Below, piece after piece: positions 27,201-35,674 of a DNA stretch of 64,000 nucleotides. Below the pieces are notes generated by a model. It was not told the origin of the DNA, did no database searches, and saw only the letters and a program-made list of their open reading frames with translations. The DNA comes from Phycisphaerae bacterium (GTDB lineage: Bacteria > Planctomycetota > Phycisphaerae > Phycisphaerales > UBA1924): assembly GCA_014192545.1 (NCBI GenBank), contig BJHL01000004.1, forward strand, positions 186,001 to 250,000, in the 5' to 3' direction. The position numbers and the translations under genes were made by a program. The first letter of the stretch is position 1, and each line of letters opens with the position of its first letter.

Positions 27201-27379
27201 TTTCGCTGGATGCTTTGCCAGACGAGTTCGTAGCGATCGGTGCCGCTTGCTTGCTGGTCGGGCCAGTAGATGGGTTGCTCCATGTGCCAGAGGTAGGTGT
27301 AGTGGACCTTTTGCTGGGCGAGAGCGGTGCCGGCGAGTGTGAGCGTGAGCAGCGGTGCAAGCGTGCGTAGTTGAAGCAT
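24242..27379 (-). CDS. Secreted GH57-like glycosidase with starch-binding-type module and dockerin-like tail
   Basis: The 1045-residue protein begins with a signal peptide (MLQLRTLAPLLTLTLAGTALA). The first 600 residues resemble GH57-type (beta/alpha)7 enzymes: HMEQPIYW near the N-terminus, a GLFPSEMAFS motif where GH57 has its catalytic Glu, and a late HDGDNAW segment. Around residues 700-795 is a CBM25-like fold ending in TWDNNAGADWRY, typical of starch-binding modules. A further beta domain (about 800-960) is not recognised. The last 75 residues hold two dockerin-like repeats with IDFNNNGIFPEDQDV and LAGG. It likely degrades alpha-glucans outside the cytoplasm. RBS spacing supports the ATG at 27379 over one 39 bp upstream. 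Confidence 0.8.
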   Translation of the reverse strand: MLQLRTLAPLLTLTLAGTALAQQKVHYTYLWHMEQPIYWPDQQASGTDRYELVWQSIQRKDAGATNPTNNLREIFSLPDRVAGYQYRMIDAVDDFDWTPEGGTQISFSGGLIENLNSLGAANQLGYNPTWWQRIRDGRTWRTSPAAGTQVPRVDVVQFGFHHPLMPLVDATTLRKELQLYRRIYNDTWGTGASQSRGLFPSEMAFSTAMIEVLDQEGIDWVIVSSEKISRACSDFPVIFGSGGINTDAPNRADQINPAAGSYFRKSISRGCSPAEAVPFATTPRRARYVNPNTGAVSQVIVVPAMQALSWDDGYAPIGLGGFDAIQSLAPNGIAPNRPQLALLAHDGDNAWGGGYSYYREATPNLASSANGAQYVPTVVEKYLADHPVPANDFVHVEDGAWVNADGDFGAPQFINWNWPLLGASGAIDVENGWHVDARNWAVITAANNRVATAEQIVTRAGGPQSAGLDVGRILYPSAATTSAERAWHFFLGSLNSGYMYYGTAEDFEVKPTIACNEAVQHADAVITGNTTLDTTGPTVWYPQRHPWNPGSVNFGPQYGYQQRAANLNGGGDFYVWTFAYDVAGITSTTLKYRIDADGQRNLSNIENETYAGGPGVGAWQSISMTRRIFPAGNVYNDPSINFFESPTYIADQYWAKIDGQRSKLIDYYIESVDTRGNVTKSPIQHVWVGDGVGSGGGGSNPAVTIAPTQPVAGQQLTITYNPAGRPLAGSSTICFHWGINTWTNVVSGVPMTPNGTTWSTTITIPQNATSLEFAFNNCVTTWDNNAGADWRYTVTGGQPIVQWTIDGARDTASTLVSSNGGVNLWAGLRGDMLYVATNPASGNNDRFLYVSRDPAGTLRAANWAKAGQIASWDAFLANESGNNFSGWFDQGTTSQTQQASSTTGVLEGVINIRSELGLAANAPLPEFVRLAVGTYATADNGALVTTQQVPAPLASNGSIEASEYALVRLCEIAVPANCPQPACDSIDFNNNGIFPEDQDVTDLFSVLAGGMCATCSDIDFNNNGVFPEDQDVVDYFNVLAGGQCP

Positions 27380-27473
27380 GATGGGTTCCCGAAACGTGCG
27401 TGGCTGCGTATCAAACACGAAAACTGCAAACGTGTCAAGACGGATTGAAGCCTAGCGATACTGACACCAGCGG

Positions 27474-27508
27474 AAAAAAACAAGGTCCGGCCTTTCGACC
27501 GGACCTTG
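27474..27508 (-). terminator. Intrinsic terminator of the repeat-protein gene
   Basis: A perfect 10-bp stem (27481-27490 with 27499-27508) is followed on the minus strand by seven T residues after one G. It lies about 60 bp past the stop of the 900-residue secreted protein. Confidence 0.9.
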
Positions 27509-27567
27509 CGAGTTTCATCGAATCAGGCGTTCAAATCACGCGAGCGTGACTGACGCATGAGCGATCT

Positions 27568-30270
27568 TTAGTAGGGGCAGGGAGCGCCAGCCAGGACGTT
27601 GAAGAAGTCAATCACATCTTGGTCTTCGGGGAAGACGCTGTTGCGGTTGAAGTCGATGCTGTCACAGGACAGGCATTCAGCGCCAGCCAAGACGTTGAAG
27701 AAGTCGATGACGTCAGCATCTTCGGGGAAGACGCAGTTGTTGTTGAAGTCGATATCGCAGACGCCAGGAGTAGCATCGCTGACTTGGAGGCTGAACCAGT
27801 AGTCGTTAGCACCGCTGCCGCACAGCGTATCAAGCTGAGCGGGTGCCATGCCGACGAAGACGCGGTACGTGCCCGCAGCCAGGTCGTTGGCGACAACTGA
27901 GAAGTTGGCGCAACCAGCCAGACGCGGGGGAGCGACTGCGATTTGCACGATGGCCGTGCAGTCGTTGTTGAGCAGTACAACTTGGGGTTCGAACTGTGAG
28001 CGACCCTTGATGGTGACGTCCGAGGTCGAGGTGATGGTGAACTCGTACCAGTCGGTATCACGCAGGCCTTGGATGCCGAAGTCCTTCCAGCTATTGCCAG
28101 CGATGGTGTCACCGCAGGTGATTGCCCTAAAGGCTTCGGGGGTAGCGTTGCAGCCACCGTTGGTGTCTGCGCCGCACTCTTCGCCTTCGGCCAGTGCGCT
28201 TGCGGGTGCCGCAACGTACTGGTCGCAGGGGCAGGAGCCCAGGTCGGTGATGGTCAGGACACCAGCGCCACGGTCAGGAGCGACGCCCCAGCCAGCGACG
28301 CGGATGAAGTAGGTGGTACCGGGGCTGAGGCCAGAAGCGGTGAGGCTGCTGAGCAGGCCACCGTCGCTATCGTCGTTGCAGCCGATCGCGGTGGTCGCCG
28401 AGCAGCTATCGAAGAGTTGGATGGTGGTGTCACCAATGACGGTGCTGGCGAGGGTGTCGAAGGTGTAGCAGGTGCTGTCGGCAACGAAGCTGAACCAAAC
28501 GTCAGCGCCGTCGCTGCCGTTAAGTGCGCAGGTGCCGGGGCCAGGGCCGCCGGTAGCGCAGTTATTGTCAAACGCGTTGCTGCCGACCACAGCGGCGATA
28601 GCGCCGGAGCAGTCGTCGTTGGCAACGGTGCCGCCGCCAGCGGTTTCGGTGATGGCGATCTGGCCAGGGCCGCTTGAGCCGCCGAAGCCGTCAACTTGCA
28701 GGATGTAGCTCTGGCCTTGCGTCACGCAGAGGGTGATTTCGCTTTGAGTGCCGCAAGCGTCATCGCTGCAGCCACCAACGGCCGTGCCGCCGCAGCCGTC
28801 GTAGGCCTGCAGGGTCGTGTCAAAGCTGCTGCCGCAGAGGCTGACCAAAGCGGTGCCGGTGACCGAAGCGGTATAGCGATAGAAGATGTCAGGACCGCTG
28901 CCGCCGCAGGGGTTGGTGCCTTCGCTAGAGGCCAGCACGGTGTCAAAGGTGATGGGGCTTGTGGTCGAGCCGTTGATCTGAATTGCGTTGGCGCACAGAT
29001 CGTTGGCGGGTGGGGGCGAAACGCCTTCGGTAATTTGCAGGTCGCCAGCACCGAGGGTTGAACCAGTTAACGAAGCAACGCGGACGAAGTAGTCTTCGCC
29101 AGCAGTGACTTCCAACACGGCGCGGCTGAGGAAGCCCACACCGGCATCGTCATTGCAGGCGACTTCGGTGCCGCCGCATTCATCGAAGATCGACAGCGTG
29201 GTGTCATCCAGAGCGATGCTACCGAGTGTGTCGAACTGGACGAACTGCGTTGCGGGGGCTGCGGGTGCGGTGTAGACGAACCAAACGTCGTTACCGTCGG
29301 TGCCGCCCACGAAGATGCAGCTTGCCACGCCGCCGTCAGCGGTGGCGAAGGTGTTGTCGAACGTGTTGCTACCTGCAACAGCCGCGCTAGCGGTTGCACA
29401 GGTATCGTTCGCGACAGCGACAGCGGGCGTTTCGGTGATGGTCAGTTGACCTGAGCCGAACGCGCCGCCGAAACCGTCGACTTGGATGATGTACGAAACA
29501 CCAGCCGTTGCGAGGAACGAGGTCTGGCTTGACAGACCGCAAGCGTCATCGCTGCAGGGGCCAACGGGTGCGCCGCCGCATGCGTCGTAGGCTTGGAGCG
29601 TGGTATCAAAGCTGCTGCCGCAGGTGCTGATGGTCGTTGAACCGGTGACGGCTGCGGTGTAGCGATAGAAGATGTCTGGACCTGAGCCGCCGCAGGGGTT
29701 GGTGCCTTCGGAGACGTAGGCCGAGGTATCAAAAAGCAGGGGGCTCGCCGTGGGGCCGTTCTGGACGATTGCGCCCGCGCAGGTTTCGCCGGGGTTGCCG
29801 CCGCCAGTGCCTTCGGAGATGGTCAGGATGCCGTTGACGGGCACAGCACCGCCCGTACCGCGCCAGCTGGCAACACGGATGAGGTAGGTGGTGCCAGGAG
29901 TCACGGGGAAGCTGTTGATGGCGCTGCGAAGTCCGCAGCTGTCGTCGTTGCACGCGAGCTGGGTACCACCGCAGGTATCAAGGATGACCAGCGTGGTGTC
30001 GCCCGTCGGGCCCGCACAGGTGTTGACGTTGATGGTCGAGACACCAGCGGGAGCGGTATAACGGAAGTACAGATCAAGATCGTCTTGGGGCACGCCAGCG
30101 GTCGGGAACGCGCAAGCCGCGTCGGTTCCGTCGTCGGTTGCGCCCGTGTTGTCGAATGGCGTGGCACCGGCTGCCACGATGGTTGGCGTCGCACAATTGT
30201 CATTGGCGAGCGCCGCGTTGGCCAGGAGCAGCGTTGCGCTGACGCCCAGCGTTGTACAGATCTTCCGCAT
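27568..30270 (-). CDS. Secreted multi-repeat beta-sandwich protein with dockerin-like tail
   Basis: The 900-residue protein has a signal peptide (MRKICTTLGVSATLLLANAALA) and at least five repeats of about 125 residues, plus a divergent sixth. Each repeat starts ANDxC, continues with D(V/I)(W/F)YRYTA and TTLxxxDxCGG, then CNDD and TYxIRVxS or YxxQVDGFGG, and ends LTITE. This resembles PPC-type beta-sandwiches. Repeats 2 and 4 are more alike than the others. Two dockerin-like motifs (DFNNNCVFPEDADVIDFF and DFNRNSVFPEDQDVIDFF) close the protein. It is probably extracellular or surface-bound, with a structural or adhesive role. The strong RBS GAGAAGGGAA fixes the start. No enzymatic motif was found. 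Confidence 0.82.
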   Translation of the reverse strand: MRKICTTLGVSATLLLANAALANDNCATPTIVAAGATPFDNTGATDDGTDAACAFPTAGVPQDDLDLYFRYTAPAGVSTINVNTCAGPTGDTTLVILDTCGGTQLACNDDSCGLRSAINSFPVTPGTTYLIRVASWRGTGGAVPVNGILTISEGTGGGNPGETCAGAIVQNGPTASPLLFDTSAYVSEGTNPCGGSGPDIFYRYTAAVTGSTTISTCGSSFDTTLQAYDACGGAPVGPCSDDACGLSSQTSFLATAGVSYIIQVDGFGGAFGSGQLTITETPAVAVANDTCATASAAVAGSNTFDNTFATADGGVASCIFVGGTDGNDVWFVYTAPAAPATQFVQFDTLGSIALDDTTLSIFDECGGTEVACNDDAGVGFLSRAVLEVTAGEDYFVRVASLTGSTLGAGDLQITEGVSPPPANDLCANAIQINGSTTSPITFDTVLASSEGTNPCGGSGPDIFYRYTASVTGTALVSLCGSSFDTTLQAYDGCGGTAVGGCSDDACGTQSEITLCVTQGQSYILQVDGFGGSSGPGQIAITETAGGGTVANDDCSGAIAAVVGSNAFDNNCATGGPGPGTCALNGSDGADVWFSFVADSTCYTFDTLASTVIGDTTIQLFDSCSATTAIGCNDDSDGGLLSSLTASGLSPGTTYFIRVAGWGVAPDRGAGVLTITDLGSCPCDQYVAAPASALAEGEECGADTNGGCNATPEAFRAITCGDTIAGNSWKDFGIQGLRDTDWYEFTITSTSDVTIKGRSQFEPQVVLLNNDCTAIVQIAVAPPRLAGCANFSVVANDLAAGTYRVFVGMAPAQLDTLCGSGANDYWFSLQVSDATPGVCDIDFNNNCVFPEDADVIDFFNVLAGAECLSCDSIDFNRNSVFPEDQDVIDFFNVLAGAPCPY

Positions 30271-30596
30271 GATGAATTCCCTTCTCTCGAAGTTTCCCGA
30301 ACACACGATTGGCAGTGGAACTGCCGTTTTACCGACTCGAACGAGCCGGGCACACGATTGTGAGAGCATCGGCGCAATGCCCTGCGGTTGTTCTGGCGAG
30401 AGTGCAGCCCGCCAGAGTTGCCAAGGCAATGCGACGAAATTCTCCTCTATCAGTCTACAGAAACTGACGGGCGACGCAAGCGCAGATTGCGGCATTTTGC
30501 GGATTGTGTCAGAAGGTTGTTCAGTCTCAGGAGTTGCAAGCTTACAGAAAGCTAACAATTTGCGAGTTGGGCTTGCTCCTTCTCGTACTCAAATTG
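30271..30596. other. Upstream region of the repeat-protein gene
   Basis: This gene-free stretch of about 330 bp should contain the promoter of the secreted repeat protein (RBS at about 30275-30290). It is AT-richer than its surroundings near 30430-30600. Open frames crossing it have no recognisable content. Confidence 0.5.
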
Positions 30597-30623
30597 AAAA
30601 TCGGCGAGCATCACGCTCGCCGA
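30597..30623 (-). terminator. Intrinsic terminator of the DinB-like gene
   Basis: A perfect 9-bp stem TCGGCGAGC/GCTCGCCGA with a 5-base loop is followed by TTTT on the minus strand. It lies 25 bp past the stop of the DinB-like gene. Confidence 0.85.
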
Positions 30624-30647
30624 CGGCAAAAGCAAAGAAATTGCCGT

Positions 30648-31187
30648 TCAGCCTTGGGCGGACTTGAGGCCCATACAGCGACGCCACGCGCTGACTTGGC
30701 CCAAATGGACCATCGGATGGCCGACCATCAGGAAGTTAATCGCCGCTCCGACGGTCGGGAAGACTTCACGACGAGCGGGGTCAGGGAAGATCGCTGTAAG
30801 TTGCGTGTCTTGCGCGTGTTGCAGCGCGTGCATCGCGGCGGAGTGAGCCTTGGCGAAATGGTCGCTCAGTAGGCCGATTTTTGGGTACTTGGTGCCTTCG
30901 GGGTCATCTTCGCAAGGGGCTCCGGCTTTGAAGAGTGCGTCCCAGGTTTCGGGGGCTTTGATGGCGGCGATTTCGTTTTCGGGCTGACCCAACAGCGAGA
31001 GCACGCGGGCGGGGTAGAGCGCGAGATGGCCGTAGACGAAGGTGGGCGTGTTGGTGTCGATCACGACGTTGTTCATGCCGCGGGGTTTGGCGCCAGCTTT
31101 GGCTGGGTCCACGTCCTTGAGCATGAGTTCCGCATATTGCAGGGCGCGCTTGGCACCGGCGACGATGTTCTGGGCATGTTCCGCCAT
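30648..31187 (-). CDS. DinB-superfamily protein
   Basis: The 179-residue protein shows the four-helix DinB_2 pattern with metal-ligand histidines: one in VYGHLAL (first helix pair) and two in GHPMVHLGQVSAWRR (last helix). DinB-like proteins are often metal-dependent thiol transferases or hydrolases, but this member's substrate is unknown. It is probably cytoplasmic. It stands alone, followed by its own terminator, and is divergent from the secretin gene. Confidence 0.82.
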   Translation of the reverse strand: MAEHAQNIVAGAKRALQYAELMLKDVDPAKAGAKPRGMNNVVIDTNTPTFVYGHLALYPARVLSLLGQPENEIAAIKAPETWDALFKAGAPCEDDPEGTKYPKIGLLSDHFAKAHSAAMHALQHAQDTQLTAIFPDPARREVFPTVGAAINFLMVGHPMVHLGQVSAWRRCMGLKSAQG

Positions 31188-31488
31188 GGGTTATTCCTTG
31201 TGGTCCTCGAAAAGCGTGTGAATATTTGCGGCACGACGTACGAACGCCGGTAGAACCGGCAATGTTGGCACGTGCCGCGTGGGCGTGCGATGCCGGTTAT
31301 GCGAGATAGTCGCTCCTTTTTCGCGTGCTTGCCCAAAGTCGCTGCTTTAACCAACCGACCTCACTGATGCGTGGTCGGAGGCGGGCGTATCCGCCGGATC
31401 GGCCGCGCATGTTCCGACAACCGGAGATGTGCGGTTCGCCCTGGTGGGCGGTGCCCCGAAGTTCATTCTTCCGCAGCGAGGTTTTCCA
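31188..31488. other. Divergent intergenic region
   Basis: This region of about 300 bp between the DinB-like gene and the secretin gene should carry both promoters. No repeat, RNA gene or conserved leader was recognised. Confidence 0.45.
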
Positions 31489-33966
31489 ATGATGAGCATT
31501 CGCAACAATATGAAGAACGTGATGGGCGTGCTGTTGGCCTTCGCCGCCGGGACGACGGTGGCTTTGGCGCAGGACGCGACTGAACCCGTGGCCCCTGCCG
31601 ACCCCACGACTCCTGCGGCTGACTGGGCACCGGCTCAGGACGAGGTCCAGAACAATGCAACTGCGACCAGCAGAGATAACTCCGCTGGCGAAGCTGAGCA
31701 AACTGACAACAACGTGGTGATCGACGACAACATGACGGTCGATCTGCACGTCAAGGACGAAGACCTGGCCAACGTGCTCGAGATGTTGAGCATCCAGAGC
31801 CAGAAGAACATCATCGCGAGCAAGGATGTGCAAGCCCGCGTGACGGCGAACCTGTACGGTGTGACGTTCTACGAAGCGCTTGATGCGATTCTGAACGTGA
31901 ACGGCTACGGCTTCATCGAAGAAGGCAACTTCATCAAGATCTATACCCTTGATGAACTGACCAAGAAGCAAGCCGACCTGCGCAGCAAGGTGAGCAAGGT
32001 CATCACGCTGAGCTACATGAACTCGGTCGATGCGGCTGAGTTTGTCAAGCCACTGTTGAGCCCGGATGGTCAGATCAAGGTGAACAGCAAGGCGAGCACC
32101 TTCGCCAGTGCGGGCGAAACGCCCACGGGTGCGGAAGACTACGCCCACGGCTCACTGCTGGTGGTGTATGACTACGAAGAGAACGTTGCTCAGGTGGAAG
32201 AAATGGTTCGCCTGATTGACACGCGGCCGGCCCAGGTGCTGGTTGAAGCCACTGTGCTGCAAACGCAGCTCAACGAAGCCAACGCTTTGGGCGTGGACTT
32301 CAGCGTGGTTGCTGACATGAGCTTCACGGATTACGTCGGCACGCCTTTGCAGGCCGTGAACAGCATTTTCGCTGGCAACAGCGATGCAGCAGTCGGCGGC
32401 GCGACCGCTGACCGCGGTGGCAGCGGCGTCACGAGCGGCGTGGGCAACGTAGCCAGCGGCCCGGGCGGCATCAAGGTCGGTATCGTCAGCAACGACGTGA
32501 GCGTCTTCATTCGTGCACTCGACGAAGTGACCGACACCACCGTGCTGAGCAACCCCAAGATCATGACCCTCAACCGCCAAAGCGGCCGCGTGCTGGTTGG
32601 TCGTAAGGTCGGCTACCTCAACACGACTGCAACCGACACGAGCACGACGCAGAGCGTTGAGTTCCTGGATACTGGTACCAGCTTGTACTTCCGTCCGTTC
32701 GTCACGACCAACGGTTTGATCCGCATGGAAGTCAAGCCCAAGGTTGCTGAAGCGGCGATTCGTCAGATCAGCGACATCGGCGGCAACCCCGTCACGATTC
32801 CTGATGAAATCACCAACGAAATCACCACGAACATTCTCGTTCGCGATGGTCAGACGGTGGTTCTGGGTGGTTTGTTCCGCGAGAACGTGACCGTCACGCG
32901 CAAGCAAGTGCCGGTGCTGGGTGACATTCCCTTCATTGGCAACGCATTCCGCGGCCATGACGACAGCACCAACCGCAACGAAATCATCTTCCTGATTACG
33001 CCCACGATTGTCGATGATGCCATGGTCACTGAGTCAGGCGAGCGCGGTTCCCAGTATGTTGACCGCATCGTCGCTGGCACACGTGAAGGCACGCTGCCGT
33101 GGAGCCGCGACCGCATGACCAACAACCTCAACATAGAGGCTGAACGTCTGGCTCGCGAAGGCAAGACTGCTGAAGCTCTCAACAAGACTGAACGCTCACT
33201 TGGCATGAGCCCCGCACAGCCTGAAATGATCGAGATGCGCGAGCGTCTGACGGGCAAGAAGGCCCCCGCGACCAACCGCAGCTTCCTTGATCGCGTCATC
33301 AACAAGCAAGCGGCTGAAAACCTGCTGCAAGTGCAGGCTGCCGAGCAAGTCAGCAGCAACAACCAGCAGTCCGAGTTGAACAACGCAGCCACCGAGGTGC
33401 CCAGCTTCACGGCGGTGCCTTCGGAACTGGCCAGCACTGACAACCTCAACACGGAGAACCAGCTCAACACCGAGCCTTCGATGCAACTGACCGGCACCGA
33501 ATACACCAGCCAGTTTGACTCCACGAACCAGCTCAACACCGAGTCGAGCGACCAGGTTAGCAGCGACAAGACCAACGACAGCGACGCCGCCGCGACGCAA
33601 AGCACGTTGAAGGCTCTGAACGCGATGAACAACAACCCGGTTGCCGAAGGCTTCGCGCAGCCTGTTGCGGCGAGCGACCAACTCATGGCCAGCACGCTTC
33701 TCGAAGCGGTGGACACGAGCAAGACCATGCCCAGCAACTTCAACTTCTCTGGCCCCTACGCCAACAAGTGGACCGGCCCCACCGGCTTCACGAGCGGCAT
33801 GAACAACTGGTATACGTACCTGCTCAGCTTCTACGGCCAATCACCCAATGTGAAGAACGCCCAGACGCAGCCCGTGCAGCAGAACCAGACGTTCAGCAAC
33901 GTGAACGAGCAGGTTCCTGAAGCTCAGATCGAAACGAGCAGCCCGGGTTGGAATGACGACGAATAA
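31489..33966 (+). CDS. Secretin-family outer membrane protein (GspD/PilQ-like)
   Basis: The 825-residue protein begins with a signal peptide ending in GTTVALAQ. It has an STN/N0-like domain (VDLHVKDEDLANVLEML, about 80-160), then N1-type segments (VVYDYEENVAQVEEMVRLID). The secretin domain (about 265-520) opens VLVEATVLQTQLNEANALGVDF and closes with the family signature VPVLGDIPFIGNAFRG. It should form the outer membrane ring of a secretion or pilus system. After residue 560 the tail is low-complexity (Asn, Gln, Ser, Thr), with repeated NQLNTE-like motifs. The start follows GCGAGG. No other secretion genes are adjacent, so the cognate system is elsewhere. A terminator follows 30 bp later. Confidence 0.9.
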   Translation: MMSIRNNMKNVMGVLLAFAAGTTVALAQDATEPVAPADPTTPAADWAPAQDEVQNNATATSRDNSAGEAEQTDNNVVIDDNMTVDLHVKDEDLANVLEMLSIQSQKNIIASKDVQARVTANLYGVTFYEALDAILNVNGYGFIEEGNFIKIYTLDELTKKQADLRSKVSKVITLSYMNSVDAAEFVKPLLSPDGQIKVNSKASTFASAGETPTGAEDYAHGSLLVVYDYEENVAQVEEMVRLIDTRPAQVLVEATVLQTQLNEANALGVDFSVVADMSFTDYVGTPLQAVNSIFAGNSDAAVGGATADRGGSGVTSGVGNVASGPGGIKVGIVSNDVSVFIRALDEVTDTTVLSNPKIMTLNRQSGRVLVGRKVGYLNTTATDTSTTQSVEFLDTGTSLYFRPFVTTNGLIRMEVKPKVAEAAIRQISDIGGNPVTIPDEITNEITTNILVRDGQTVVLGGLFRENVTVTRKQVPVLGDIPFIGNAFRGHDDSTNRNEIIFLITPTIVDDAMVTESGERGSQYVDRIVAGTREGTLPWSRDRMTNNLNIEAERLAREGKTAEALNKTERSLGMSPAQPEMIEMRERLTGKKAPATNRSFLDRVINKQAAENLLQVQAAEQVSSNNQQSELNNAATEVPSFTAVPSELASTDNLNTENQLNTEPSMQLTGTEYTSQFDSTNQLNTESSDQVSSDKTNDSDAAATQSTLKALNAMNNNPVAEGFAQPVAASDQLMASTLLEAVDTSKTMPSNFNFSGPYANKWTGPTGFTSGMNNWYTYLLSFYGQSPNVKNAQTQPVQQNQTFSNVNEQVPEAQIETSSPGWNDDE

Positions 33967-33997
33967 ACCCTGACTGACGAGTGACCACCAACCGACA

Positions 33998-34029
33998 CCC
34001 CGCGATTGAGAGATCGCGGGGTGTTTTTT
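33998..34029 (+). terminator. Intrinsic terminator of the secretin gene
   Basis: A 9-bp stem CCCCGCGAT/ATCGCGGGG with a 6-base loop is followed by TGTTTTTT. It is a textbook Rho-independent terminator. Confidence 0.95.
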
Positions 34030-34048
34030 CAAAATGGCCATATGGATA

Positions 34049-34095
34049 AAATTGCCAAATTGAGGTGTTGCCTTTACTTGGCCATTTGGCAATTT
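34049..34095. repeat. Perfect 12-bp inverted repeat
   Basis: AAATTGCCAAAT (34049-34060) is mirrored exactly at 34084-34095 with 23 bp between. It lies between the secretin terminator and the stop of the convergent aminotransferase gene, so it may terminate the latter. It is AT-rich and has no long T-run. Confidence 0.6.
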
Positions 34096-34117
34096 GACTA
34101 GTTGGAAATATCGTCGC

Positions 34118-35533
34118 TCAGCCCCGCTGTTCGAGGTCGAGCTCGGTCTTGAGAGCTTGCGCCAGGTACTCGTATTCGGCCGTGGTGTTGTACACCTGTG
34201 CGCTCACGCGGATGATGCGTTCGTTGGTGCTCATCAGGCGCCAGATGGGGACGACGATGCGGTACTTGTCGAGAAGCACGTCTTGCAGGGCATCGTCGTA
34301 GCAGGTGGGGCGAGTCTTGAGGTGCTCAGGTGGCTCGGGCAGTTTGAGCGTGACCATGGTGCCCACCATGGCGTCGGGTACGCAGGGTTGCAGGTTGTAG
34401 AGGCTGCCCAGATGCTCGCAGAGAATTTTGCGGGCTTGCAGAATCATGTGGTGGTTGTGCCGCATCAGGGCGGGCCAGCCGCCGGGGAGGATTGCTCCCA
34501 TCGCGTCAATCGCGGCGGGCAGCGTGACCATCGCGGAGTAATCGTCGGTGCCTTGGTAGTCAAAGTCGCGCAGGAAGAGGGCACGCTCGGGGCGGACTTT
34601 GTTGGCGCGGGCACTGAGGGCCAGCGGGCGGAACAAGTGCTGCTTGTCGGGGCGCACGTAGACGAACGCGCTGCCTTTGGGGCCGCTGAGCCACTTGTGG
34701 CCGCTGCCGATGAAGTACGTGGGGTTCAACGCGCGGACGTCGGTTGGAATTTGGCCCGGGCTGTGGGCACCGTCGAGGAGGACGTCGATGCCGCGGCTGT
34801 TCATTTCGCGGATGATCGCGCCGGCGGGCAGCACCATCGCGCTGGTGCTGGTGACGTGGCTGATGACGACGAGTTTGGTTTTGCTGGTAACGCGCGAAAC
34901 GATTGCGTCGAGGGCGACTTGCGGGCTGGCGATTGGGAAAGGGATCGCAGCTTTGACCACGACGATCCCTTGCTCGACGCGCATGCGCTCGAGTTCGTTG
35001 TGCAGGCTGCCATACTCGTGATCGGTGATGAGAACTTCGTCGCCGGCTTTGAGCGGGTGATTCTTGAGGATGGTGCACATCGCGTAGGTGGCGTTGCGCA
35101 TCATCGAGAGGTCGGCGGGGTTGACGTTGATGAAACTGGCGACGCGCTCGCGCGTGGTGTCCATCAGCCGCTCGAGGTCGTACTTGAAGAGACGGACCGG
35201 GTCGCGTTCCATGCGTTCGCGGTACGCGGCTTGGGCGCGCAGCACGCTCTTGGGAGCGCTGCCGTAGCTGCCGTGGTTGAGGAACGTGAGGGCGGGATCA
35301 AGCGCCCACATCTGATGGACGTTGCCCGGCAGGCTTTGGGCGGGTTGTGCGAAACCCAAGTTGATGATGCCGGGAGCCGCCTGCGCAGGCGCGGGCGCAG
35401 CTTCGGGAGCCATCACCTCGATGACGCGTCGCAAGGGGGGAGCTTGGGTCGGTGACTCGGCGGCGGCAGGCGTACCGGCCGTCTCGATGAGAGCGGGCGA
35501 GCGAGTGGGCGACTTGTTATCCATGGGCGGCAT
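34118..35533 (-). CDS. Class V aminotransferase (isopenicillin-N-epimerase-like)
   Basis: This PLP enzyme has 471 residues from the ATG at 35533, which has AGGA 8 bases upstream; a longer frame lacks a binding site. After a Pro/Ala-rich N-terminal 65 residues, the aminotransferase class V fold shows LNHGSYGSAPKSVL, SMMRNATYAM, LLDGAHSPGQIP (the PLP-binding Asp) and the Schiff-base Lys in GSGHKWLSGPKG. Relatives act as cysteine desulfurase-like enzymes, epimerases or lyases, so the exact reaction is unclear. The proline-rich start could be a linker. No clear signal peptide. Confidence 0.88.
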   Translation of the reverse strand: MPPMDNKSPTRSPALIETAGTPAAAESPTQAPPLRRVIEVMAPEAAPAPAQAAPGIINLGFAQPAQSLPGNVHQMWALDPALTFLNHGSYGSAPKSVLRAQAAYRERMERDPVRLFKYDLERLMDTTRERVASFINVNPADLSMMRNATYAMCTILKNHPLKAGDEVLITDHEYGSLHNELERMRVEQGIVVVKAAIPFPIASPQVALDAIVSRVTSKTKLVVISHVTSTSAMVLPAGAIIREMNSRGIDVLLDGAHSPGQIPTDVRALNPTYFIGSGHKWLSGPKGSAFVYVRPDKQHLFRPLALSARANKVRPERALFLRDFDYQGTDDYSAMVTLPAAIDAMGAILPGGWPALMRHNHHMILQARKILCEHLGSLYNLQPCVPDAMVGTMVTLKLPEPPEHLKTRPTCYDDALQDVLLDKYRIVVPIWRLMSTNERIIRVSAQVYNTTAEYEYLAQALKTELDLEQRG

Positions 35534-35674
35534 CGTGCCATTCCTATCGGCCAACAACCGGGCAGTGGACGCAAAGTCCGTTTTGCGATTTTGCAGCGTA
35601 GGCATCGGGAGGTGATGCGGGGTAGTTTGTTTGATGCGGACGCCGTCTGTTCGTACGCCGGGAATCGTCGCCGT

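Noticed and set aside
34094..35455. 453-codon plus-strand frame opposite the aminotransferase
   Set aside because: The aminotransferase on the other strand has clear PLP motifs; this frame has none.
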